From: Verrucomicrobiales bacterium
GTDB lineage: Bacteria; Verrucomicrobiota; Verrucomicrobiia; Verrucomicrobiales; Akkermansiaceae
Reading direction: 5' to 3'
Assembly: GCA_003483645.1 (NCBI GenBank)
Contig: DMYM01000026.1
Location: 915-8,637, forward strand
Length of the DNA: 7,723 nt
In this document: one piece after another, positions 1 to 5,870 of the stretch
Numbering within the stretch: the stretch's first letter is position 1
Layout of the letters: every line of letters starts with the position of its first letter
Position numbers and translations under genes: made by a program
The notes under the pieces: generated by a model
What the model was told of the DNA's origin: nothing
What the model saw: the letters and a program-made list of their open reading frames with translations, nothing else
The model's database searches: none

Positions 1-275
1 GGGCCGAGGTCGCCGTTCTCGTCGGCCCATTCGTCCCAGATGCGCACCTTGTTTTCCTGCAGATAGCGGATGTTGGTTTCGCCCATCAGGAACCAGAGGA
101 GTTCATGGATGATGGAGCGCAGGTGGAGCTTCTTGGTGGTGAGGCAGGGAAAACCCTCGCGCAGGTCATAACGCACCTGACGTCCGAAAACCGAGCGGGT
201 GCCGGTGCCGGTGCGGTCGGCGCGCTCTTCACCGTTCTTGAGAACATCACGGAGCAGGTCCAGATATTGCCGCAC
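1..275 (-). CDS. thyA: Thymidylate synthase, N-terminal part (cut by window edge)
   Basis: This gene would make thymidylate synthase, which methylates dUMP to dTMP with 5,10-methylene-tetrahydrofolate and releases dihydrofolate; it is a cytosolic homodimer. Only the first 91 codons are visible, and the rest, including the catalytic Cys, lies beyond base 1. The visible part aligns without gaps to the start of E. coli ThyA: it opens RQYLDLL, then carries the phosphate-binding DRTGTGT loop (about residues 21-27), TTKKLHLRSIIHELLWFL, and ends in IWDEWADENGDLGP. The start is a GTG at 275..273, chosen because it matches the E. coli start exactly and no in-frame ATG lies nearby. A weak purine stretch (AAGAGA) precedes it. 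The gene lies 114 nt downstream of the GGQ-protein gene on the same strand. Identity is very secure. Confidence 0.95.
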   Translation of the reverse strand, partial: MRQYLDLLRDVLKNGEERADRTGTGTRSVFGRQVRYDLREGFPCLTTKKLHLRSIIHELLWFLMGETNIRYLQENKVRIWDEWADENGDLG

Positions 276-389
276 GGAATTCTCTTAACCGCGAATGGGA
301 CGAAAGACGCGAAAAAAATCAGGATGGGAACAACTTTGCGAACGATACGGAAGGGCGGTTGTGGCAGGGATTTGCCCCGCCCCGTGCCC
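276..389 (-). other. Intergenic gap upstream of thyA with CGCGAA-type motifs
   Basis: This 114-nt noncoding gap separates the stop of the GGQ-protein gene from the GTG of thyA. I find no hairpin followed by a T-run and no convincing -35/-10 pair. It does hold CGCGAATGG at 290-298 and GACGCGAA at 306-313, followed by an A-run. The same CGCGAATGG and GACGCGAA strings recur in the other end gap at 7226-7236. This could be a remnant of a small dispersed intergenic repeat, or chance. Confidence 0.3.
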
Positions 390-794
390 CTAGTCGTCAG
401 TGCGAAGGTTCCTCCGGAGCTCCTTTTTCTGTCCGTGCTGCCGCTTGAGACCGACCTCACGCTGCCGTTGCCGACGGGAGCGTCGGCGTTTCTGGCGGCG
501 GATTTTCTCGATGCGTTGACGACGTTCGGATTTGCGGCCCTGTTCAATCTCCTCGATGCGATCACACAACTCCCGGCGGGCAAAATAGCGGTTCATCTCG
601 CGCGAGCGCTGGGCCTGGCACTTGATTTCGATCCCGCTCGGCCGGTGGTGGAGGTAGACGCAGGAGCTGGTCTTGTTGATTTTCTGTCCACCGTGTCCCG
701 TTCCCCTGATGAATCGCTCAATGAGATCGTTTTCCAGGATCCTGAGCTTCGCCATGCGGCGTTTCAGGGCGTCACGCTTGTCCCGCCCGATCAT
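390..794 (-). CDS. Stand-alone GGQ-domain peptidyl-tRNA hydrolase, MTRFR/ArfB-like release factor homologue
   Basis: The product is a 134-residue RF-1-domain protein. The GGQ loop sits at residues 35-37 in GTGHGGQKINKTSS, followed by SGIEIKCQAQRSREMNR and an Arg/Lys-rich tail from about residue 90 to the end. GGQ proteins hydrolyse peptidyl-tRNA in the large ribosomal subunit. This one lacks the codon-reading domain of RF1/RF2, so a role in rescuing stalled ribosomes is inferred. The order of a short N-terminus, GGQ core and basic tail matches E. coli ArfB (140 aa). The core wording (GGQ..NKTS.CV.L.H.PSGI..KC...RS...NR) is closer, from memory, to human mitochondrial MTRFR (C12orf65). I chose the ATG at 794..792 because it overlaps the panB TGA as ATGA, implying translational coupling; an upstream in-frame start at 839 would lie inside panB. 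No Shine-Dalgarno is visible. Family is secure; the precise subfamily is not. Confidence 0.85.
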   Translation of the reverse strand: MIGRDKRDALKRRMAKLRILENDLIERFIRGTGHGGQKINKTSSCVYLHHRPSGIEIKCQAQRSREMNRYFARRELCDRIEEIEQGRKSERRQRIEKIRRQKRRRSRRQRQREVGLKRQHGQKKELRRNLRTDD

Positions 795-1594
795 GGAGCA
801 GCCGGGGCTGGCATCGTGGAGCGGTCGGCGGCCTGGCAATGGGCGATGTAGTCCGAGACCGACCTCGTAATTTCACCCGCCACATCGGCACGCTGCGTGG
901 CGAAGGGCGGAATGAACCATGGATAAGAGCCGATCACATCGGAGGTTACCGCAATCTCGCCGTCACAGCTACCCGTGCCACATCCGATTCCGATGGTGGG
1001 AATCCCGATGCTGGTGGTGACTTCGGCGGCAACCGCGGGCACCACGTTCTCGAGCACGATGCCGAAGCAACCAGCCTGCTCAAGTGCCCCCGCTCCTTTC
1101 AGGAGTGCTGCGATCTCGTCGGTTGACTTTCCCTTCGTCCTGTAGCCGCCCTCTTCCTTCACACGTTGCGGGAGCATGCCGAGGTGGCCCAGGACAGGGA
1201 TGCCTTCCTCCACGATGGCCTTCACTTTCCCGGCCTGGCGGATCCCGCCTTCCAGTTTGACCGCTTCCGCACCGGCTTCCACCAGGGCCCGGGCGGTTTC
1301 CACCGCCTCGGCTTCACTGTCGTAGGAGCGGATCGCGAAGTCGGCCACCAGAAGAGCCTCCCGGCAACCGCGGGCGGCGGCAGCCACATGGTGCAGCATG
1401 TGGTCGAGGGTGACATGGGTGGTGTCGGGAAAGCCGAGTATCACCATTCCCAGCGAATCTCCCACCAGGATGAGATCCGTGCCCGCCTCATCCAGCAGGC
1501 GCGCAGTGGGATAGTCCCAGGCGGTGAGGGCAGCAATGGGTGGTCCCACCTCCTTTCGGGCGCGGAGGGCGGAACACTTGTCACTGACAGGCAC
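791..1594 (-). CDS. panB: 3-methyl-2-oxobutanoate hydroxymethyltransferase (ketopantoate synthase)
   Basis: PanB transfers a hydroxymethyl group from 5,10-methylene-tetrahydrofolate to 2-oxoisovalerate, giving ketopantoate, the first committed step to pantothenate and CoA. It is a cytosolic TIM-barrel enzyme. Counting from the GTG at 1594, the family residues are present: LVGDSLGM with metal ligand Asp46, VADFAIRSY with Asp85, KLEGG with Lys113/Glu115, GHLGMLPQ at 136-143, and catalytic Glu182 in VLEN. IGIGCGTGSCDG replaces the more usual IGIGAG...DG and seems one residue longer than in E. coli. Length from this GTG is 267 aa, against 264 in E. coli. The start is uncertain: the strong GGGGAGGTG is 15 nt from this GTG but only 4 nt from an out-of-frame ATG at 1605, and the frame stays open upstream to 1738. 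Its stop overlaps the next gene's ATG. Confidence 0.93.
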   Translation of the reverse strand: MPVSDKCSALRARKEVGPPIAALTAWDYPTARLLDEAGTDLILVGDSLGMVILGFPDTTHVTLDHMLHHVAAAARGCREALLVADFAIRSYDSEAEAVETARALVEAGAEAVKLEGGIRQAGKVKAIVEEGIPVLGHLGMLPQRVKEEGGYRTKGKSTDEIAALLKGAGALEQAGCFGIVLENVVPAVAAEVTTSIGIPTIGIGCGTGSCDGEIAVTSDVIGSYPWFIPPFATQRADVAGEITRSVSDYIAHCQAADRSTMPAPAAP

Positions 1595-1607
1595 GGGAAA
1601 TTCATAG

Positions 1608-1640
1608 CACCTCCCCGGGGGGGATGCGAGTCCGGGGGAG
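1608..1640 (-). promoter_or_regulatory. panB Shine-Dalgarno within a possible sequestering hairpin
   Basis: Read on the minus strand, GGGGAGGTG (1616..1608) is the only near-consensus ribosome binding site in the window. Its GGGGAG (1616..1611) is exactly complementary to CTCCCC at 1640..1635. After one mismatch two further G-C pairs extend the stem, enclosing a loop that includes a C-run. The fold would hide the ribosome binding site, so it may tune panB translation; that role is inference. Shifted C/G pairing registers are also possible. Confidence 0.4.
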
Positions 1641-1732
1641 TAAAAAGATGGTCGAGTGGGACGTTCTCCGGAGGTGCGTTTCCGGCCCCCCTTCAGATCA
1701 TGTGGCCCGTCATTGGTGCGGATTCCGGATCC

Positions 1733-1748
1733 CGGCAACCGGTTGCCG
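1733..1748. promoter_or_regulatory. 16-bp perfect palindrome between folK and panB
   Basis: CGGCAACCGGTTGCCG reads identically on both strands and begins 9 nt after the folK stop codon. As RNA it could form a 6-bp stem with a CCGG loop, but no T-run follows, so an intrinsic terminator is not supported. As DNA it has the symmetry of a dimeric-regulator operator upstream of panB. It lies in the 162-nt gap between folK and panB. Chance in G+C-rich DNA is possible. Confidence 0.35.
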
Positions 1749-1756
1749 TTACCCGG

Positions 1757-2266
1757 CTACCACTTGGCCTGGATGAGGGTCAGTTCAGGTTCTCCGGAAT
1801 CAAGGTGCTGGAGATGCTTGCTGATGGTGACGTGATCGCCGGGGAGGGTCATGAGGGGGCGAATTTCAGCGAGGGGCTGCAGGACGAAGCGCCGGTGGGT
1901 TATGCGCGGGTGCGGAATGATGACGATGCCGGTGTCGATGGTGAGGTCATCGAAGTAGAGGATATCGATGTCGATGATGCGGGGAGAATTTGGACCCGCA
2001 CCGGGTTCGCGTCCGAGGTGGTCCTCGATGGCCTGAGCGTCCTCGAGGAGTTTGGCGGGTTCCCCGACGTAATCGAGCTCGATCACGGTATTGAAAAAAT
2101 CGGGCGAACCTTCCGGGCAGTTGACCGGTTCGCTCTGGTAGACGGGAGCCTGCTCGAAATGGACGCCGTCCGGGGTGAGGGCACGGAGGAGGTCGCGGGC
2201 GGCGCGCAGGTTGGCGAGGCGATCACCCAGATTCGATCCCAGTGCTATTCCTACCCGAGTGGCCAT
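1757..2266 (-). CDS. folK: 2-amino-4-hydroxy-6-hydroxymethyldihydropteridine pyrophosphokinase (HPPK)
   Basis: HPPK transfers pyrophosphate from ATP to 6-hydroxymethyl-7,8-dihydropterin, preparing it for condensation with p-aminobenzoate by FolP in folate synthesis. The 169-residue product (E. coli 159) shows the family layout: IALGSNLGDR at residues 7-16, VYQSEPV at 42-48, DFFNTVIEL near 56-64, the magnesium-binding pair Asp99/Asp101 in SPRIIDIDILYF, and PHPRITHRRFVLQPLAEI from 118. The signature differs slightly from the usual G-P/A-R in reading N-S-P-R, which is probably tolerated. The ATG at 2266..2264 starts the protein at MATRVGIALGSN, as expected for the family; in-frame upstream sequence to 2401 overlaps dapB and has no family match. 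There is no Shine-Dalgarno. It lies 82 nt after dapB. It is a single-domain protein, not fused to FolB or FolP. Confidence 0.95.
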   Translation of the reverse strand: MATRVGIALGSNLGDRLANLRAARDLLRALTPDGVHFEQAPVYQSEPVNCPEGSPDFFNTVIELDYVGEPAKLLEDAQAIEDHLGREPGAGPNSPRIIDIDILYFDDLTIDTGIVIIPHPRITHRRFVLQPLAEIRPLMTLPGDHVTISKHLQHLDSGEPELTLIQAKW

Positions 2267-2281
2267 TTCAAGATGCGGACG

Positions 2282-2294
2282 ATGCAGTTTGCAT
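2282..2294. other. Short inverted repeat just upstream of folK
   Basis: ATGCA and TGCAT flank a 3-nt spacer (2287-2289), 16 nt upstream of the folK start on the minus strand. A 5-bp hairpin in the folK leader is possible, but the repeat is short enough to be chance. Confidence 0.2.
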
Positions 2295-2326
2295 GCCTGA
2301 TAGTCGATAGCAGGGCGACAGCGCTC

Positions 2327-2344
2327 TCCGGGAAACTCCCCGGA
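2327..2344 (-). other. Small stem-loop just after the dapB stop
   Basis: On the minus strand TCCGGG (2344..2339) pairs with CCCGGA (2332..2327) around a 6-nt loop, beginning 4 nt after the dapB stop codon. No T-run follows, so it is not a clear intrinsic terminator. It might act as a processing site or 3'-end stabiliser between dapB and folK. The stem is short and its function unproven. Confidence 0.3.
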
Positions 2345-2348
2345 TGGC

Positions 2349-3083
2349 TTACCTGAGCCCCAGGACGTCCTGCATGTCGTAGAGGCCCGGGGATTTGTCA
2401 CCGAGCCAGAGGGCGGCCCGGAGAGCTCCCGAAGCGAAGGTCATGCGGCTGGAGGCCCGGTGAGTCAGTTCCACGCGCTCGCCATCGGCGGCGAACATGA
2501 CGGTGTGGTCACCCACGACATCCCCACCGCGGAGTGAGTGCATGCCGATCTGCGGGCCGGGTCGCGCTCCGGTGATCCCAACCCGGCCGTGGCTCACGTC
2601 GTCTTCGTATGAAGTGCCCGTTTCCTCGTTGAGGATCTCGAGGAGGCGGCGGGCGGTGCCGGAAGGGGCATCAATCTTGTGGCGGTGATGCATTTCGGTC
2701 ACTTCGATATCGCAGCGGTCGTTGCCGAGGATGCGGGCCGCGTGGCGGGTGAGCCAGAAGAGCGTATTGACGCCCACGGAGAAGTTGGGAGCAAAGACGA
2801 TGGGGATTTTCTCCGAGGCTTCCTGGATGGCGGCCAGTTCCTTCTCATCGTGTCCGGTCGTGCCGATGACGAGAGCGCTACTGGTGGCCAACGTTTCCTG
2901 GAGAAGCTGGGCGGTGAACGAGTGGATGGTGAAATCGATCACGGCATCTGCTCCTTCAAGGAGAGGTCCCAGCTCTTCCCCCGTGTCGTGGGTTCCGTGA
3001 ATAGTGGAGTCTGAATGGGCTTCCACGACTTCCGCCACGGCCAGGCCCATGCGGCCCGAACGCCCTGTGATGACGATGTTCAT
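2349..3083 (-). CDS. dapB: 4-hydroxy-tetrahydrodipicolinate reductase
   Basis: DapB reduces the DapA product to tetrahydrodipicolinate with NAD(P)H, the second dedicated step of DAP/lysine synthesis. It is a soluble homotetramer. The 244-residue product is shorter than E. coli DapB (273 aa) but resembles the compact DapB of many lineages. It has the Rossmann dinucleotide loop GRSGRMG at residues 7-13, IDFT at 49-52, GTTG at 74-77, APNFSVGVN at 98-106, and the substrate signature EMHHRHKIDAPSGTA at 130-144, which contains the catalytic His132 and Lys136. The ATG at 3083..3081 places the nucleotide-binding fold directly at the N-terminus; the in-frame region further upstream overlaps dapA. It lies 19 nt after dapA with no Shine-Dalgarno, which suggests reinitiation or coupling. 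Identity is secure. Confidence 0.96.
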   Translation of the reverse strand: MNIVITGRSGRMGLAVAEVVEAHSDSTIHGTHDTGEELGPLLEGADAVIDFTIHSFTAQLLQETLATSSALVIGTTGHDEKELAAIQEASEKIPIVFAPNFSVGVNTLFWLTRHAARILGNDRCDIEVTEMHHRHKIDAPSGTARRLLEILNEETGTSYEDDVSHGRVGITGARPGPQIGMHSLRGGDVVGDHTVMFAADGERVELTHRASSRMTFASGALRAALWLGDKSPGLYDMQDVLGLR

Positions 3084-3102
3084 GGTGATGAAAGGGTAGA
3101 GG

Positions 3103-3981
3103 CTAAAGGAGCTCGAACTCGCTGAGGACGGCCCGCAGTTCTTCAGTTTTTTCCCCGGTGAGCCCGACGAGGGGGAGCCGGAACTCGGCGGTGCACTGTC
3201 CACGGAGGGCGAGGGCACTCTTGATGGGAATGGGATTGGTATCGAGGGTCATGAGCGCGCTCAGGAGGGGGTAGTAGCGCTTCTGGATCTCCAGGGCCTC
3301 ATCGAAGGAGCCGTTGAGGGCCGCCTTGACCAGGCGGGCGACCACATCGGGGATCAGGTTGGCTGCCACGGAAACTACTCCCACCGCTCCCACCGACATG
3401 AAGGGGATGGTGAGAGGATCGTCGCCGGAGACCACGGTAAAGGCTTCCGGGACGGCTTGGAGGAGCTTGTTGACGCGGTCTGACGAACCGCCCGCTTCCT
3501 TGATGCTGACCACGGTCTCACAGTCGCGGGCCAACCGTGCCACGGTTTCCACATCGATCTGAATGACACTGCGTCCGGGCACTGAATAGAGCATGAGGGG
3601 AAGGGAGGAGGCGTCCGCGACTGCCTTGAAGTGCTGGTAGAGTCCTTCCTGGGAGGGCTTGTTGTAGTAGGGGCAGACCTGGAGAGAGCCGTCGGCCCCA
3701 GCCTGCTCCGCTTCCCTGGTAAGGTGAATGGCCTCGCTGGTGGAATTGGCACCGGTGCCGGCCACCACCTTCAGGCGCCCCGCGGAAAACTCCACCGCAC
3801 GCCTGATGATCTCGATGTGCTCGGCATCGTTGACAGTGGGAGACTCGCCGGTGGTGCCGACCGGGACGATCCCGTCCATGCCGGCGTCGGCCTGGCGATT
3901 GATGAGCGCCTCGAAGGCGTCATAATCGACGTGACCGTCGCGAAATGGCGTGACGAGCGCGGTGTAGCTGCCTGCGAACAT
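3103..3981 (-). CDS. dapA: 4-hydroxy-tetrahydrodipicolinate synthase
   Basis: DapA condenses pyruvate with aspartate semialdehyde, the branch point into DAP and lysine. It is a TIM-barrel class I aldolase, usually a tetramer. The 292-residue length equals that of E. coli DapA. Visible residues: GTTGES at 42-47 with Thr43/Thr44 of the proton relay, AGTGAN at 74-79, PYYNKPSQEGLY at 104-115, Tyr132 in LYSVPGR (E. coli Tyr133), Arg137, and the Schiff-base Lys161 in IKEAGG. Late features include SGDD and NPIPIKSAL. LYSVPGRS carries Ser where Asn and Thr are more usual. The ATG at 3981..3979 gives MFAGSYTALVTPF, matching E. coli MFTGSIVAIVTP; a GTG at 4008 would add nine residues and is less likely. 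It sits 57 nt after dapF and 19 nt before dapB. No Shine-Dalgarno is visible. Confidence 0.97.
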   Translation of the reverse strand: MFAGSYTALVTPFRDGHVDYDAFEALINRQADAGMDGIVPVGTTGESPTVNDAEHIEIIRRAVEFSAGRLKVVAGTGANSTSEAIHLTREAEQAGADGSLQVCPYYNKPSQEGLYQHFKAVADASSLPLMLYSVPGRSVIQIDVETVARLARDCETVVSIKEAGGSSDRVNKLLQAVPEAFTVVSGDDPLTIPFMSVGAVGVVSVAANLIPDVVARLVKAALNGSFDEALEIQKRYYPLLSALMTLDTNPIPIKSALALRGQCTAEFRLPLVGLTGEKTEELRAVLSEFELL

Positions 3982-4038
3982 GGCAGGAGAGTAGTGGGGA
4001 GCGATCACTACACTAGCAAGGGCAAAAACGCGTCCTGT

Positions 4039-4848
4039 TCACAACTCGATCTCGCCCTCAAAGACGAAGTCGGCCGGACCGGTGAGAGTGACCTTGCGGA
4101 AGCCTGTCCCGGCGTTGCCTTCGAATCCAATTCGGAGCGTCTCGCCACCCTGGACGTCGACTTTGATGGGCGCCGACACTCCGTGGAGGAGGTGATGGAT
4201 AATGGCACAGGCCACCATGCCCGTGCCGCAGGCCAGGGTTTCGTTCTCCACCCCGCGTTCGTAGGTCCGGATCGCGATGTGTCCGGGAGCGATCTCCTTC
4301 ACGAAGTTGGCGTTGGTTCCGTTGGGGAAGTGTTCGTGGTGGCGGATGGCGGCGCCCAACCGGAGGACATCAAGATTGGCGAGGTCATCGACAAAAGCCA
4401 GAGCGTGAGGAACTCCAGTGTTCAGGATGTGAATGGGGCTTTCGAGATCCTTGATCGAGACCCCGGAATTCAGGTCGAGGTCAAAGGGGTCCGACATGGT
4501 GACTTCGACCTCCTCACCGATGAGCCGGGCCGTGAGGGTGCCGACGATGGTCTCGAAGCTGAGTTCCTCCCGGCTGTCGTCGAGCAGACGGGCGGTGTAA
4601 CGACCAAAGCAGCGGGCACCATTGCCGCACATTTCCGCCTCGCCACCGTCGGCATTGTAGTAGCGGAACCTAAAATCCGCCCCGTTCCGGGCTGGTTCGG
4701 CTGCCAGCAGGCCATCGGCGCCCACCCCACGGTGACGATCACAGATCTTTGCTATCTGCTCGTTGCTGAGCTCGATCGAAAGGTCCCGATTGTCGATCAT
4801 GACGAAGTCGTTCCCGGCTCCGTTCATCTTGGTGAAGGGCAGACGCAT
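4039..4848 (-). CDS. dapF: Diaminopimelate epimerase
   Basis: DapF interconverts LL- and meso-diaminopimelate, supplying meso-DAP for peptidoglycan and lysine. It is PLP-independent and uses a two-cysteine mechanism. The 269-residue product shows FTKMNGAGNDF at residues 5-15, DRHRGVGADG at 37-46, RYYNADGGEAEMCGNGARC around the first catalytic Cys74, HFPNGTNANFV, and TLACGTGMVAC with the second catalytic Cys at about 207. Both catalytic cysteines and the paired half-barrel layout are intact. The ATG at 4848..4846 was chosen because MRLPFTKMNG fits the family N-terminus; a TTG at 4893 would add an unmatched leader. No Shine-Dalgarno is present. A candidate promoter lies just upstream, so dapF may head the dapF-dapA-dapB unit. 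No DapL or DapD/C/E gene is visible, so the middle of the pathway is encoded elsewhere. Confidence 0.96.
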   Translation of the reverse strand: MRLPFTKMNGAGNDFVMIDNRDLSIELSNEQIAKICDRHRGVGADGLLAAEPARNGADFRFRYYNADGGEAEMCGNGARCFGRYTARLLDDSREELSFETIVGTLTARLIGEEVEVTMSDPFDLDLNSGVSIKDLESPIHILNTGVPHALAFVDDLANLDVLRLGAAIRHHEHFPNGTNANFVKEIAPGHIAIRTYERGVENETLACGTGMVACAIIHHLLHGVSAPIKVDVQGGETLRIGFEGNAGTGFRKVTLTGPADFVFEGEIEL

Positions 4849-4871
4849 GGCGTGCTTGATATGCGTTGAAG

Positions 4872-4900
4872 GCGATACGCCCGTTGGGTGCAAAGGTCAA
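4872..4900 (-). promoter_or_regulatory. Candidate sigma70-type promoter for dapF-dapA-dapB
   Basis: On the minus strand TTGACC (4900..4895) and TATCGC (4877..4872) are separated by exactly 17 nt, and the second element ends 23 nt before the dapF ATG. Transcription would begin near 4866, giving a leader of about 18 nt. The -35 box is near consensus but the -10 box is weak. Confidence 0.4.
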
Positions 4901-5063
4901 GGTTCAGCCATTGGGTCGGGAGCGTCGCACGCCTTGTCCGTGGTAGTCTTCAGGTTCATGCGGGGAACACCTGCATGGAGGAGCTGGGAGTCCGGTTGGT
5001 TACGAGCGGGCGCGGGTGGCTCACATGCCGGTCAGGCAGTCTGCCGGAGTGGCTGCCGTTTCC
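4901..5063 (-). other. Intergenic gap between trpA and the dapF promoter
   Basis: The full trpA-dapF gap (4849-5063) is the longest noncoding stretch here, at 215 nt. This part contains GGCAG/CTGCC repeats at 5035-5045 next to further CTGCCG copies just after trpA, but no stem plus T-run. A 20-codon minus-strand reading frame (4959..4897) has no ribosome binding site and no recognisable content. I see no RNA gene or riboswitch. Confidence 0.4.
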
Positions 5064-5870
5064 TTACCCCTGGGCCTTGGCGGCCTCGATGAGGGGCCTG
5101 GTGAAGGCCCCTACCTTATCCGCCACATCGGGAGCGTCGGCATTGAGTTCGACCTGCTTGACGATGGCGGAACCCACCACGATGCCGTCCGCGACGGAGG
5201 CCACGAGGGCGGCCTGTTCGGGCGTGGCAATCCCGAAGCCCACACAGACAGGGAGGTCAGTGTGCTGCCTTATTGCCGACACGTGGTCGCCGATCTGTGG
5301 GGAAGGTCCTCCGTGGGAGCCGGTCACCCCGGTACGGGAGAGGGCGTAGATGAACCCCTCCGCATGGCGGGTGAGAAGGTCGATGCGTGCGGGCGGAGTG
5401 GTGGGAGCAATGAGGCGGATCTGCCGCAAGCCCGCATGGCTGGCCATCTCGGAATTCCGGGCCTCTTCATCGGGAGGGAGATCGAGAAGGAGGATGCCGT
5501 CTGCTCCGGCCTCGGCGGCATCGCGGTGGTAGGCGTCGTAGCCGTAAGTGTAGACGGGGTTGAGATAGGTGAAGAGGACGATGGCGACCTGGTGGGATTT
5601 GCGAAAGCGGCGGATGAGTTCGAAAACCCTGGAGGTGTCGCAGCCGGCCGCGAGGGCCCGGGCAGCCGCGGCTTGGTTGACGATGCCGTCGGCGAGAGGA
5701 TCGGAGAAGGGAACGCCCAGTTCGATGATATCCGCTCCGGCTTCCGCGAGTGCGATCAGGATCTCCAGGGAGCGCTCAAGGTCGGGGTCGCCCGCGCTCA
5801 CATAAGCCACGAAGGCCTTCTCGCCCGTGGCCCGGAGATTCTCGAAGGTGGCGTCGATGCGGTTGCTCAT
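5064..5870 (-). CDS. trpA: Tryptophan synthase alpha subunit
   Basis: TrpA cleaves indole-3-glycerol phosphate to indole and glyceraldehyde-3-phosphate, and passes indole through a tunnel to TrpB. The 268-residue length equals that of E. coli TrpA. Catalytic residues are present: Glu50 in IIELGVPFSDP and Asp61 in PLADG (E. coli Glu49/Asp60). Phosphate-loop motifs are also seen: SRTGVTG, CVGFGI and VVGSAIVK. Loop 2 reads ADGIVNQ rather than the common ADGP.IQ, so the proline after Asp-Gly is replaced by Ile. The ATG at 5870..5868 gives MSNRIDATFENL, the usual family opening. There is no Shine-Dalgarno. No trpB or other trp gene is adjacent: dapF follows after 215 nt, and queD diverges 86 nt upstream. 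It may therefore be transcribed alone. Identity is secure. Confidence 0.96.
   Translation of the reverse strand: MSNRIDATFENLRATGEKAFVAYVSAGDPDLERSLEILIALAEAGADIIELGVPFSDPLADGIVNQAAAARALAAGCDTSRVFELIRRFRKSHQVAIVLFTYLNPVYTYGYDAYHRDAAEAGADGILLLDLPPDEEARNSEMASHAGLRQIRLIAPTTPPARIDLLTRHAEGFIYALSRTGVTGSHGGPSPQIGDHVSAIRQHTDLPVCVGFGIATPEQAALVASVADGIVVGSAIVKQVELNADAPDVADKVGAFTRPLIEAAKAQG

Noticed and set aside
795..839. Upstream extension of the GGQ protein into panB
   Set aside because: It would overlap panB by a further 45 nt, and the family core does not need it; the ATGA overlap gives a simpler start.
1595..1738. N-terminal extension of PanB to an upstream ATG at 1738
   Set aside because: The added 48 residues have no similarity to PanB that I recognise and are rich in Gly/Pro/Arg. 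Length from the GTG already fits the family.
1166..2356. Long plus-strand open frame (396 codons) across panB and folK
   Set aside because: It is antisense to two well-identified enzymes, has low-complexity Gly/Asp/Val-rich content and no recognisable domain. Such frames are expected opposite G+C-rich genes.
3631..4869. Long plus-strand open frame (412 codons) across dapA and dapF
   Set aside because: It lies opposite intact dapA and dapF, which have complete catalytic motifs. The translated product has no family features.
4897..4959. 20-codon minus-strand frame upstream of dapF as a leader peptide
   Set aside because: It has no ribosome binding site and no run of regulatory codons such as Lys, and it ends inside the candidate -35 box.
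5035..5045. GGCAG/CTGCC repeat after trpA as an intrinsic terminator
   Set aside because: The 5-bp arms leave only one base for a loop and no T-run follows on the minus strand.
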